Shown: positions 42,501 to 52,600 of the stretch, in pieces
Numbering within the stretch: the stretch's first letter is position 1
How the letters are laid out: every line of letters begins with the position of its first letter
Source of the DNA: Glandiceps talaboti
Taxonomy: Eukaryota; Hemichordata; Enteropneusta; Spengelidae
Length of the DNA stretch: 64,000 bases
Assembly: GCF_964340395.1 (NCBI RefSeq)
Contig: NC_135552.1
Span: 27,686,181 to 27,750,180, forward strand
Direction of reading: 5' to 3'
Notes under the pieces: generated by a model
The model's database searches: none
Seen by the model: the letters and a program-made list of their open reading frames with translations, nothing else
Told to the model about the DNA's origin: nothing
Position numbers and translations under genes: made by a program

Positions 42501-45500
42501 GGTATTTTACAGTGACACTGATTATAATCATAATAGGCTGAAAATAATTATAATCCCCCCCCCCCAAAAAAAAAATAAAAAAAAAATGGTAAACTCAATC
42601 TACTTTAACTTGATATAATTCTACAGTGACACTGATTATAATCATAATAGACTGATAATGACATCACTGGTATAATAAAACTATTTTATTTCAAGAGTAG
42701 ACGTTCAAGGGGCTCTGGTTTCAAAAAGTTCTACTTTATATCAGAGTCCAAATTTTTTGGTTTTAATTTCAGAACAAATCCAAAATTTAGTATTCATTTC
42801 CAACACATTTGTGACTTTTCATTAAGTCATTTTTTTCTGACTGACAAAGCCAGTATTATCTCGAACAATTTGCTAACGTTTACATGTAAACATTTTCCAC
42901 AGAACACTGAAGTAATTATAAAAACTTCAGAAGAACAGCCTTTATATAGAATTACACATAATTTCCTGCACAACCTTGACAATCAGTATATGCACACTTC
43001 TAGTCTATATCCTGTCACAACTATTTTAAACATTAACTTAATACAATTGTCAACATTTAGTAAAGTTTCCTCATAACTTTCATGTTACTAAGTCTTCACA
43101 CAGTAGTTGTTTTTATCGAATAAGTAGATGGACCCACATGACATGAAATCCTTACACAGTAGTTGCCTTATATTATAGACTCTCTCACCAGCCCTTGGGA
43201 GCATCGCTATTAGCTGTTTTGTATGTACCAACATCTGCCGAATAATTGTACTAGAATATCCTTGTACTGTGGGCCCTCATCAACTACATAGGGCTAATCA
43301 TTTGTTGACATGTTACTGCAACTCTGTGTTATTGCGACCCCCCAGAAACACATCAACACATGATAAGCCCCATGTAGTCAATGAGGGCCCACAGTACTGC
43401 GTAGATATCGTACATACAAAACAGCCCTTTTAGTGATGCCATGCTCCGAGCACTGTGAGAGAGTCTACCTTTCTTAGTACATGACACCAATATGTCAGTG
43501 TAAAGTGTGATATGATAGTGAGAGAGATAAAGCTTTATCATAGCAAACAATTCAAATACTGAACACCTTATCAGGAAGAAGTATAAATAATATATCATGG
43601 GCTAATTTTACAAAATTGACAACTTTATAACTGTTTTAGTTTGGATGACCAAGCCAGGAGTCATCAACACAAATTGATAACTTAATGATTCTTGACACTT
43701 TGAGTTTGGTTGACCAAGCTTGGGACTCATCAAGATTATCTTGTCACAAATTGATAACTTATATTAATGATTCTTGACACTTTGAGTTTACTTGACCGAG
43801 CTAGGGAGTCGGGATAAGGGTTATGATGCAATTTCCAATATAAAAATAAATTACCAATGAATTGGAAAAAATTATATCCCGCTTGCCTGTGTGATTTTTA
43901 TCCATGATGAGGTTATATACATGTAATCTAGTTCATTGCTGTGTTGAATACTTGAGAAGTATTAAATTCAGAAACACAAACACTGATTTGTAGTCATTTC
44001 TTATTTGATGTACAACAATTTACACATAACTATGAAATTTGTCATTCTGATAAGGATCGTCGACCAAAACAGATCGAAAGCTGAATGCTACAAAACTTTG
44101 AACTGCTTGTGTGTAATAACCTGTGTCAGTCAATTTACTCAATTGTATCCTTCCTTCAACACATTAAACTTTCACTGCAGATATCTATAAATTTAGACCT
44201 TCCATTAGCCCAGACTTGGTTCTCCATGGCTTTACATACTGATAGCCAAGTCTGTGGGCAAACTGGCCATCAGTATGATCAAGCATGACAGCAGAGTTAC
44301 AAAAGACTTCACAATGCCAAAGACAACATGTAACACACACATCAGACTTTTACTTGCTTGAATGTACAATTCATTACAGAATGCTCCATATCATACTTGC
44401 ACTATCTGGTCAAAGGTCAATGACTTCAAACAAGTCAGGTGGGAGCTATGTGTCACGACACAACTGTTACAATATTCAGAGACATGAAGACATATCTATT
44501 CCTGGCTTTTACCAACTGATGCTGACAGACTGTTCACAAAAGACATGAAGAGTTCAGGACAAAGGTCAATAATATATGGGATGATATTCAGACAAGATAA
44601 AAGGTCAAAGGTCAAGGATACGGGGATGAGGTTCAGTAGAACAAAAGGTCGAGAGTCAAGGATATGATATGTTTTAATAAGGCATTTAATTCATTTTAAG
44701 GACACTAGAAAACTACAGATATTGTTTATGTATCACTGATTTGTTGGTATGTGTGATATTTACATGACATGACATGGGGTGAAAAAATGTGGCAGGTTTG
44801 TGCAATTATGCAATATGGAGACCTGCAAAGCAACAACATTCACATGACTGTGATGAAGCAATGACATTCACATGACTGTGATGAAGCAATGACATTCACA
44901 TGACCGTGATGAAGCAACGACATTCACATGACTGTGATGAACCTACAACATTCACATGACAGTGATGAAGCAACAACATTCACATGACTGTGATGAACCT
45001 ACAACATTCACATGGCAGTGATGAAGCAACGACATTCACATGACTGTGATAAAGCAACAACATTCACATGACTGTGATGAACCTACAACATTCACATGAC
45101 AGTGATGAAGCAACGACATTCACATGACTGTGATGAACCTACAACATACAGGATTGAGTCATGAAAACACAGTCATTCAGGTGACATAGGATATCTTCCC
45201 TACGGCCAAAGTCTAAAAACCATTGTAAATTTAATCTGTCTACTGTACTTAATATTGCTACTTGTTTTACTATTGTGCTACTTCCTGGAGCAAACCAGTT
45301 ATCAACTCGTCAGTATTGGTTATATTTTCTCTATACAAATAATGGTGCAGTCCACAATTATATTTGTTATTTTGCTGAAGGACTAATTCTACATACATTA
45401 CATAGGTACAATTCAACATTGTTACCATATGGTAATATATGCTAGATGGCAAAAGGTTCTTTTTAATTGCTCTGATTTCTCACATGACGCAACCTACTGT

Positions 45501-48500
45501 TCCTGTAGGAATTCAATTTGTGTTCACTGGATAAAATAGCTCATAGTTATGTTTATTATGTTTGTGTGCACCAAGTTAGAGAGAAAGTAGGAGTAACCAT
45601 GGTAACCACCTGACTGTTTTTGCATTAACAGACACTTCATCAACATTACTGACCAAAAAAAAATGTTACAATCACAAAAAGAAGGTGATGCAAAATCAAA
45701 ACTAAATCTTTGACTGAAAATCAAATTAGTGAAAGTCCAATTGAGAAAGCATCCTTCAATGTGAAATCTTGTTGAACCATTTACACTTAGCGAATCTTCA
45801 ATGAGTACAAGGGAGGGTTATAAACACACCTTATCTGTAGATGTAGCATCATACTAGTTGCCATTACTCATACTCATATGGTTATCTGTTTATACTCTTT
45901 CAGAGTCCAGGGTTCATGGTTTTGACATGGAAAAGAGATTAGCTATTTTTACCCTGAATTTCTTTACTTACCTTTCTTGGATAATGGAGGCAACTTCTTT
46001 ACAGAAATCATGGCCTTGTTTCATGTGACGCTTCAGTTCCTCATATCCATGGTAAGCCTACAAAGTAAAATACACCAATGGCATATTATTAGTATTAAGA
46101 CCACATAGCTCATACTGATTTACTAATTATCAAATGGTTGGTTGGTTGGTTGGTTGGTTGGTTGGTTGGTTGGTTGGTTGGTTGGTTGGTTGGCTGGCTT
46201 GTTGGTTTTAAAAAGAGACGTGTATGTAAATTCTCTATGGAAATTTTCACACATTTCATTTCACATGTTGCACTGAGAAAGATATGTTCATACACTAGTA
46301 ATGCAAAGAGTACTTTGTAGTTCTGTGTTTGATAATTGTAATATTCAATTTCATATTTTTCTTAAGCTATCCATGGCTTCAAATCTCAAGATCTCTCTTC
46401 ACCCCTAATTTTAGACTGTCGACAGTCTACCCTAATTTCTACACATTACATGCAATGACTTGATATATGTAAACCAAAGCAAACATAGAGATGGGTTCAT
46501 TTGTTGAGGAAAGACTAGAAGTCAATCCCTTACATATGAGATATAAACATTTGGAAACATTATTTGTCAGTTTACTTTGTTTTATACTTTGGCATGGTTT
46601 TCTCACTATATCTAACCTTAGAACCTCATCTGTGTAATAAGTTCCACTATGAATAAAGGAATCCATTGTGGGACTCAGTGCACAGCTTAGGTCTTGTTAA
46701 AGTTAGTCATAATCCCTTGATATAATTGTAAACTAGACTCAATCAATCACTAATGACATTTTAATTAATGCTCACAGGTGTGAGTATTGTCACCATGAAA
46801 GAATTTTTAAGGATATTACTGTCAACCAAACTGTTACTCTGCAGCAACAAACAAACAAACAAACTGAAGTATTGTACAGTGTTCCACAAGTAGCATATTA
46901 TTTGAGTCATGAGAACAGAAAAAATTAATTACTTTTGCTCATTAGAAACAAACAACATACATATTCTGCTCAATTCTACTATTTCCTGTAAATAACATAT
47001 CTATCACTTTAGTACAAGGAAACTTATATGTTATCAACATCAGAGTTTGATCACGACTTTCCAGACACATAGCTATAAATTATAGTGAGTATCATTTGTT
47101 ATTAACGGTACCTACATTCCATGTCCTTCACCTATTTCACACACTAATATCATTGTAGCCAACAACATGACAAGTTTCACTGTAGTTTCATATCTCTATG
47201 ATTAAACCATAGACAGTGGAGGGTCTCCCCTCCACTGTCTATTATTAAACCCATGGTCAAACTTGTCAACGATAAGATGCTAGGTTACACATCATTGTAA
47301 TATCTAAGGTATTCTTTGACAAGAATGTAAAACAGTGCACAAGAGATAGATACTCATTGTATCCTAGCTCTGGATTTATGCGCTGTGGGGTTTTGACACA
47401 TCTTCTCCCACTATGGATTGTTGAAACCCCAGAGCGTATAAATCAAGAGCTAATTGTATCCAAGCTAAGGAGCTACGTTTCATGTCAAGTTTGGGATAAG
47501 AGTGGGGTTCAACATGTGTCACCATGAACAACAAGTAGGCAAAGAATAAACAGTTACAATCCTTATATTAGGCTATGTTAAGTGGTTCACTCCTAAATAT
47601 TCATCAAGCCAATCAATTATCAGACACTGTGTAAACTAAATTCTTATATAGTTTCCCCTTTTTGTAACTAGGTTTCAAATAGTCTGTAACTTAAGGTACA
47701 CCGTGATGGGCGCCCTCACACATCGGCCAACCCCTCCCACGGAGGAGGGCGGAGAGGGCAGAATGTCACGATGGATCTCTTAAATTTTAAATTGTCAATG
47801 AACTTTGAGATTCTTTTAGTATGTTTTCAACTAGTAGTTTTTATCGCTTTTGTAGTGTTTCAGCGCCTATGAACTTTTAGGATATATGGCGCTTTACAAG
47901 TATTATTATTATTATTATTATTATCATTATTATCTTACAGTCTAGATTTCAAACACGTTTAGAAATACACAAGTTTGTATAAAAACTCAACAAACACAGT
48001 TACAATATAAATAGGATGATTCATGTCAATAAACTGACAATTGATAACAGTGGTCACTATATAATCTTAAAGCACCCCACAAAAGTAAATATAAAACTAC
48101 TTCTCATAATTATAATACATGGGAACACAACAACTGTAATACGTTTAAAACTAATAACTCCTGTTCATTTATATTTGCTCTTTGGACTCTCACATTTCCC
48201 TAAATAAATAGAGTGATATCACTGGGGCTCACTCCTCATATTAAAAATATATAACACTAAGACTGTAACAAAAAAATTAAAATTTATGTGTGAATTCTAA
48301 CAATTGTTTTGGGATTATTTGGAGCAAAATTCTGACATTATATTGACAAGTAGTTATCTATTATTTTCAATAAAACTTTAGTGTTATATTAATAGACTCC
48401 ACCTTCTAAGTAAACAATGAAATACAGTTATATAAATGCATATACATTGTGTACAGTTATATGTGTTGACAATGTGAAGTGTAACAATGCAGGTGATAAT

Positions 48501-49278
48501 GGCTAACACATATGTGTTTGACTAAAACAAAGAATTGTCCTGTGCTATTTCCTGACATCAGGTGTAATCTCAGACTGTGGAAGTATCACCCACCATTTGA
48601 TAGCTCTATGAGTTACAAAGTGACATCTCGTATCTGTACTAAGGTTATTTAGTGGGGAGGAAGAAAATGTACATTCCGACCAAATGAAGTAATGACGAAT
48701 AAATATCAACATAGCTTGCAGTAAATGATTAATTCCTATGGAAACATAATAATATCTGATGTATGGAATATATACGTTTTTCATAAGTAAAGTTCAGCAA
48801 CTATTAGAACTTTGCCGAATCACACTCAGATAGTAAAGAAAATTATAGGTTTACGATGTAATATGTATGCAATTTGTTAAAACATTATTGGTGTCATAAC
48901 ACGTCCATAAAATTCAAATTGTGTCAAATGGTCTCTGAAGTAAACTGCTAGCGATTTACGACGATTTCGTGTAAGCGGTAAGAACAATACGTTTGACCTC
49001 ATTAGGAATTATTTTGACGGCACGATTCTGCATTACACACGACATGACAGTAACGCTATGGTGAATCCATGCATAACGTTACTGGTTCTCGTTGTAGTTT
49101 AGACAGTTGTAAATCATTTATGAACTTGCAACTATCTCATGCAGCCTTTCAGGATCGTGACACAGACCAAAATAATGAAAGATCATAAAGGTTCGCAAAG
49201 CAAACACGTGTATAAATGTATGTGTGTATAAAGAGACGATGTGCTACTTACGAAAAATGACTCCCGGAATTCTGTCAT
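30591..49278 (-). CDS. NOSTRIN: NOSTRIN-like F-BAR/SH3 protein, fourteen exons, 509 aa
   Basis: Exons in transcript order: 49278-49252, 46057-45972, 40755-40675, 40343-40281, 39591-39510, 37530-37468, 36978-36868, 36106-35882, 35414-35186, 34923-34835, 34460-34332, 33398-33263, 32397-32296, 30697-30591. All are in frame, 1530 nt. NOSTRIN binds membranes and endothelial NO synthase and links endocytic membranes to actin regulators. The F-BAR region covers about residues 10-265: [19 protein letters not shown] matches human VYKNLKEFSQNGENFCKQV, and [18 protein letters not shown] matches human SSAWAWASEGMKSTADLH. A coiled segment follows ([14 protein letters not shown]; human AISKIDIEKDIQAV), then a glycine-rich linker at ~400-440 and a C-terminal SH3 (CKALYDF, residues 456-462, to [12 protein letters not shown]). 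Human NOSTRIN is 506 aa. Exon 12 has a second in-phase donor 21 nt earlier. The exon 13 donor abuts a minisatellite made of its own sequence. Confidence 0.95.
31170..32318. repeat. 32/35-bp minisatellite built from the NOSTRIN exon 13/intron 13 junction, about 34 copies
   Basis: Read on the minus (sense) strand, each unit carries GAACTCATGATAAATACAG, the last 19 nt of exon 13 (22 nt in the 35-bp form), followed by the intron start GTGTGTATAATAT. The real donor at 32295-32294 is the outermost copy, and the array runs downstream through intron 13. Units differ by presence of one CAT triplet and by point changes. Five copies have A instead of G at the last exon-equivalent base. Confidence 0.95.
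34494..34628. repeat. ~34-bp tandem repeat, four copies, in NOSTRIN intron 10
   Basis: The unit contains CCAGTGAGGTGAATGTTTAG followed by GGGGTTA. It starts about 30 bp upstream (sense strand) of the exon 11 acceptor. Confidence 0.85.
34645..34785. mobile_element. 141-bp foldback element in NOSTRIN intron 10
   Basis: The ends TTAGTAATGAGTTTCTACTC and, reversed, TTAGTAGTGAATTTCTACTC continue into a shared TTTCTTGGAAGCAAGT. It is a small nonautonomous inverted-repeat element; no clear target duplication was found. Confidence 0.65.
37655..37987. repeat. 31/26-bp minisatellite, about 11 copies, in NOSTRIN intron 5
   Basis: The unit is ATGGCCATGCATAACTC, optional CCTC or TCTC, then AAATCTCAC(G/A). 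Long and short units alternate in a partly regular order (long, long, short). Confidence 0.9.
38326..39430. mobile_element. TA-flanked nonautonomous element with internal 151-bp tandem repeats
   Basis: The left end TAGTCCCCGC and right end GCGGGGACTA form short inverted termini consistent with a TA target. The interior is mostly a ~151-bp unit in about 5.5 copies, seen by repeats of AAATGGCTGCCAGGCAGCCA near 38601, 38752, 38903, 39053 and 39204. A CGGA-rich run at 39332-39385 and a foldback AGTCCCCGTTCCGGACTTCG lie near the right end. The roughly 60-135-residue minus-strand frames are repeat artefacts. Confidence 0.65.
40206..40225. repeat. Poly-C run in NOSTRIN intron 4
   Basis: About 19-20 C's between exons 4 and 5. 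Confidence 0.7.
40517..40646. repeat. (ACTG)n and GATT-rich microsatellite
   Basis: About 16 ACTG units, then GATT/GATC-rich repeats, ending about 30 bp from the donor of NOSTRIN exon 3. Confidence 0.9.
41147..41434. mobile_element. TTAA-flanked palindromic MITE, 288 bp, NOSTRIN intron 2
   Basis: AGTGGCCATATGGATGAGGA on the left matches AGTGGCCATGTGGATGAGGA read from the right. TTAA flanks both sides (41143-41146 and 41435-41438). Inner arms also match (GTTTGTAACTCAA; AAAAATGTGTAAAA). A TTAA target fits piggyBac-like or Kolobok-like elements. Confidence 0.7.
41997..42022. promoter_or_regulatory. Cluster of nuclear-receptor-type half sites
   Basis: Four AGGTCA-like half sites are packed into 26 bp: GGGTCA, T, GGGTCA, TGACCT, AGGTCA. 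They form a DR1 followed by an inverted pair. Binding is inferred from the motif only. Confidence 0.3.
42229..42479. mobile_element. 251-bp foldback MITE with 11-bp target duplication
   Basis: The ends are AATCTGATTAAAATCCGATG and, reversed, AATCTGATTAAAATCCGACG. The two arms pair over almost the whole length, meeting at a GATCGCCT/AGGCGATC centre. It is flanked by GATATGTTACC on both sides (42218-42228 and 42480-42490). Same family as 1321-1743. Confidence 0.85.
43178..43465. mobile_element. TA-flanked inverted-repeat MITE, 288 bp, NOSTRIN intron 2
   Basis: The ends GACTCTCTCAC are inverted and bounded by TA on both sides. The arms share GGGCCCTCATYRACTACAT and GCTGTTTTGTATGTAC. This is the pattern of a Tc1/mariner-type nonautonomous element. 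Confidence 0.6.
43630..43805. repeat. ~85-100-bp direct repeat, about two and a half copies
   Basis: Repeated CACAAATTGATAACTTA, ATGATTCTTGACACTTTGAG and TTGACCAAGC-type segments in NOSTRIN intron 2. Confidence 0.7.
44602..44614. promoter_or_regulatory. DR1 nuclear-receptor-type motif
   Basis: AGGTCAAAGGTCA is an exact direct repeat of AGGTCA with one-base spacing, the HNF4/RXR type. Further AAGGTCA half sites lie near 44413 and 44564. It sits in NOSTRIN intron 2. Motif only. Confidence 0.3.
44823..45146. repeat. 29/30-bp minisatellite, about 11 copies, NOSTRIN intron 2
   Basis: The unit is ACATTCACATGACTGTGATG followed by AAGCAAC(A/G) or AACCTACA. The two unit endings alternate in part of the array. 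Confidence 0.9.
46136..46192. repeat. (TTGG)n microsatellite
   Basis: About 14 GGTT units, roughly 80 bp upstream (sense strand) of NOSTRIN exon 2. Confidence 0.9.
47209..47242. repeat. Hairpin, 15-bp perfect stem and 4-base loop
   Basis: ATAGACAGTGGAGGG, TCTC, CCCTCCACTGTCTAT. Related in layout and ends to the hairpin at 22270-22298. Confidence 0.75.
47365..47452. mobile_element. 88-bp MITE with 9-bp target duplication
   Basis: The ends TAGCTCTGGATTTATGCGCT and, reversed, TAGCTCTTGATTTATACGCT are inverted repeats. ATTGTATCC flanks both sides (47356-47364 and 47453-47461). An 8-9-bp duplication suggests a hAT-like or Mutator-like source. Confidence 0.7.
47690..47935 (+). mobile_element. Probable SINE/LINE 3' end with (ATT)n tail
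   Basis: The segment ends in TATGGCGCTTTACAAGT and then an ATT microsatellite, a common 3' end of SINEs and their partner LINEs in marine invertebrates. A CpG-rich part (GGGCGCCCTCACACATCGGC) begins near 47708. The 5' limit and family are not determined. Confidence 0.45.
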
Positions 49279-49629
49279 GTTGGGAGACGTATATACGTTT
49301 CCTTCTTCAAAACATAAAGTTTATGAACGGGCAAGTCACGATCGTTCAGCCTGGGAAGTTGTACAGCGCCACCAGTTGCACAGTCGCGGAACTTGAGCTG
49401 AACTTTAACCCCTCATGTAGCAAACATGCAATATAGACGTATTTAAAAATCGTCATACGAATTTCACAGTATTTTATTATTTTTATGTTTCTTTTCAACT
49501 ATATTACAAACAATATTTTGTTTCCATTATTTTTATTTTCAAATAGCATTTCTGCGTGTAATCTCGTTAGAACCTCTCGTTTGTAACGAGATTTCATGAC
49601 CTCCATTTCACGTGGGAAACTGGGGAGTC
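49279..49629. promoter_or_regulatory. Bidirectional promoter between NOSTRIN and PTGES3
   Basis: Only 351 bp lie between the two start codons on opposite strands, so promoter and 5' UTRs of both genes must be packed here. The interval holds scattered CpGs near the NOSTRIN side (TCGCGGAAC, ACGATCG). A perfect 10-bp inverted repeat, AATCTCGTTA (49560-49569) with TAACGAGATT (49584-49593), lies about 40 bp before the PTGES3 ATG. No clear TATA box is seen on the PTGES3 side. The shared-promoter role is inferred from layout. Confidence 0.7.
49560..49593. promoter_or_regulatory. Inverted repeat in the NOSTRIN/PTGES3 promoter
   Basis: AATCTCGTTA and TAACGAGATT form a perfect 10-bp inverted repeat with a 14-base spacer that carries another CTCGT. 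It could be a dimer-binding site or a 5' UTR hairpin of PTGES3. Confidence 0.4.
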
Positions 49630-52600
49630 ATGGCGGGTGAAGGGTAAGTGTATTCTGCCTTGCACGGTACCAACGAGAACATTGAATATGATATTCACAT
49701 TATGATGTATTCTAAACAAGGAACAGTGGCATCTTTTCACTGAAATATATCGGGAGAAGCTATTTTTGTGCGCATTGTATCGCTCGTTGTTGGACACGAT
49801 GACTTGTTTCGTACCGTATCGCTGTACAGTACACTCGTGTACATGTGACATGACCCGAATAACTCACTATGCACCACACTTTCACTTTACGATGTATTGC
49901 CGGTGAAAAGGAGCTTACTAACTCCTCATACAGTCTCCAATGATTTTACAGTATCTCGTCATCCCAGTGTTGGACATATCCTCATGGTTTTCACATTACT
50001 CTGGTTTACAGCAATGCACCGATGCCGATCATCCATTTTTCTTTGCCTAGATGCTAGAACTTTCTGGAACTGTATTTGGAAAGCTTTGTCATGGTTAACA
50101 TAGTAGTCTTTACATTCACCGGTAGTGTTTTTAAGATTTGTATATTTGATTTGGTTAATGACATTTATGCTATTTTCCAGATTTATTCAGTCTTTCCCTT
50201 TCTAAAAATTAAATTCTATTGAGAGTTGACCTTTGTTTTCTGAATTCCTGGAATTTTCTCACATGATCACAGCAATATTGCAAGAAGTATAGACTTTACA
50301 GGGACATCTGTAGTGAAAATTGCAATTCGATATATGTCATAGCTAGTGGTGTAATGTCACAAGAAAAAATTCAATTGAAATTTTATTTTAAAGGTGATTC
50401 AAAATGCTCACATTCACTATCGCTAATTTGCTAGACTACATGTTTGTGAAATGCATTCTGGTTTTAAAACTTTTCAAAAGCGTCTGCAAACACCTTAAAA
50501 TGACCCTTTTTCAGTCACTTCCCTTCGGATTTACTTCGAGAGTTTTCGGGTATTTCCGGTCCCACCTAGACCACGGGATTTTATGACGTCATAGAGAGAC
50601 ATGGTTAGCACGTAGCCTATGACGAGCGTAGTCAACAGGTGAATAAAACTCAACAGCATTGTGAAAAAATACATTGCTGGTGGTTGTAATAGACATCAGT
50701 AAACAAAAACTACACTCTACATGTCTTATTAACCAACATTTACCGATATTTACTCACACTTTCTCACTAATTGGCAGTGTCTGTGGGTATAAATGCTAAA
50801 ATATTATCTCCCCATATTATGGCAAAATAAATCAAAACGGCTAGACTACAGTGTAGATATACATAAACACTTGTAATGTCGCTCGCGTGTTTCAATTTAT
50901 TTATCTGATTTTTTTATTATTTGCCGAGGAGAAGCATTACAATATCTTCGACAGGCATGGCGTCGACAGCATATTATAGCCCACTATACTCGACTATACT
51001 CACTGATGTCGCTTTTTGAACGGCGCATTTAGCAACAAAGTAAACATATTTATCTTGAATAAATATACTAGCTATTAGATTGCCATATTATCGGCAATAA
51101 AATTGTAAAGAATTGAGGAAATTTCGCGAGTTTAGTGTTGTCATTTACATGACTTTAGCAACTCGTCTGGAAGAAAACTTGTATGGTTTCCCTTGTTGCG
51201 ATATCACTTAATTTAATGCAACAAGCGGCCTATTTAATATTCATTAGAAGAATTCTGTAACGAATCATGGTATTCGAAGTATACAGTTTAGGAAACCAAC
51301 AAATCAAATATCGCGATGTGTTCATGATATTAAATATGATTGGACAATATTGACGTCGGCAATCAAGGTCGTGACCCCAGCACATGGTCATGAAAGAAAG
51401 CCTGCAACTAGATACTTGGCTAGCCATGCCGGTCCAGTTTCTCAGGGTTTGTTTTGAAGTTAGAGACGTTATTTCTGTACGACTTGAAGAATTTTACAAT
51501 ATATCTGATTGATAAATATGGATTACATCAACACGTGGATAAATTTAACCCGACACGAATGTGCGCTGTGCTCTCCCGATTCCATACGTACATTGTACAT
51601 ACACTACTTCAGCTTTGATCGGCGGAACTATCCTAGTATAAGCTTACTGCCGCGGCCGCGGTGAGTGCACAAAACTTGACAACACTACCCCTCTACCGAT
51701 ATATAATAATCACCTGTATACCGTGATAAAAACAAGCAATAATTCGAGTCCCCAACAAGTCGATGAGACCTACTTCTGTTCTGTCCGATCCGAATGCGAG
51801 TTTCTTAGGTTTTATATGGGTTTCAGACTCGGACGAGAGTATTACGCCCTAGACAATAATAGATGTAAACTTGTGTTCACAAGCCAAACATGTGACAATA
51901 CAAGACCACAACGAAAACTGTGAAAAATTTACAGGTCAGTCTCATTTTATATATGGACAAAAAAATTAGGTCGGTCACAGTTCCATTTACATGATGCAAT
52001 GACTCGGAGCGTACTTCCATATGCTGGGAGCAAATCGAATCAATTAGTGTATTATTGGACCAACAATTATATTGTGGCACATGTCCCGATACGCCTTCTT
52101 GAAGTTTCCCATTGGTATTCTAATAGCTAGTATATTTATTCGAGATGAAATATGTTTACTTTGTTGTTAAATGCAATGTTCAAAAGGCGACGCGAGTACG
52201 ATTGGGCTAAAATATGCCGTCCTTGGCCCGGGGATGCCGTCAAACGTCACGACGGTATCGTAATGCTTCTTGTCGGCAAATAATAAAAAATCAGATAAAT
52301 AAAAGTCAATGAATGTGAAACACGCGACATTACAAGTGTTTATATATATCTAGTCTAGCCGTTTTGATTTATTTTGCCATAATATGGGGGGATAATATTT
52401 TAGCATTTATACCCACAGACACTGCCAATTAGTGAGAAAGTGTGAGTAAATATCGGTAAATGTTGGTTAATAAGACATGTAGAGTGTAGTTTTTGTTTAC
52501 TGATGTCTATTACAACCACCAGCAATGTATTTTTTCACAATGCTGTTGAGTTTTATTCACCTGTTGACTACGCTCGTCATAGGCTACGTGCTAACCATGT

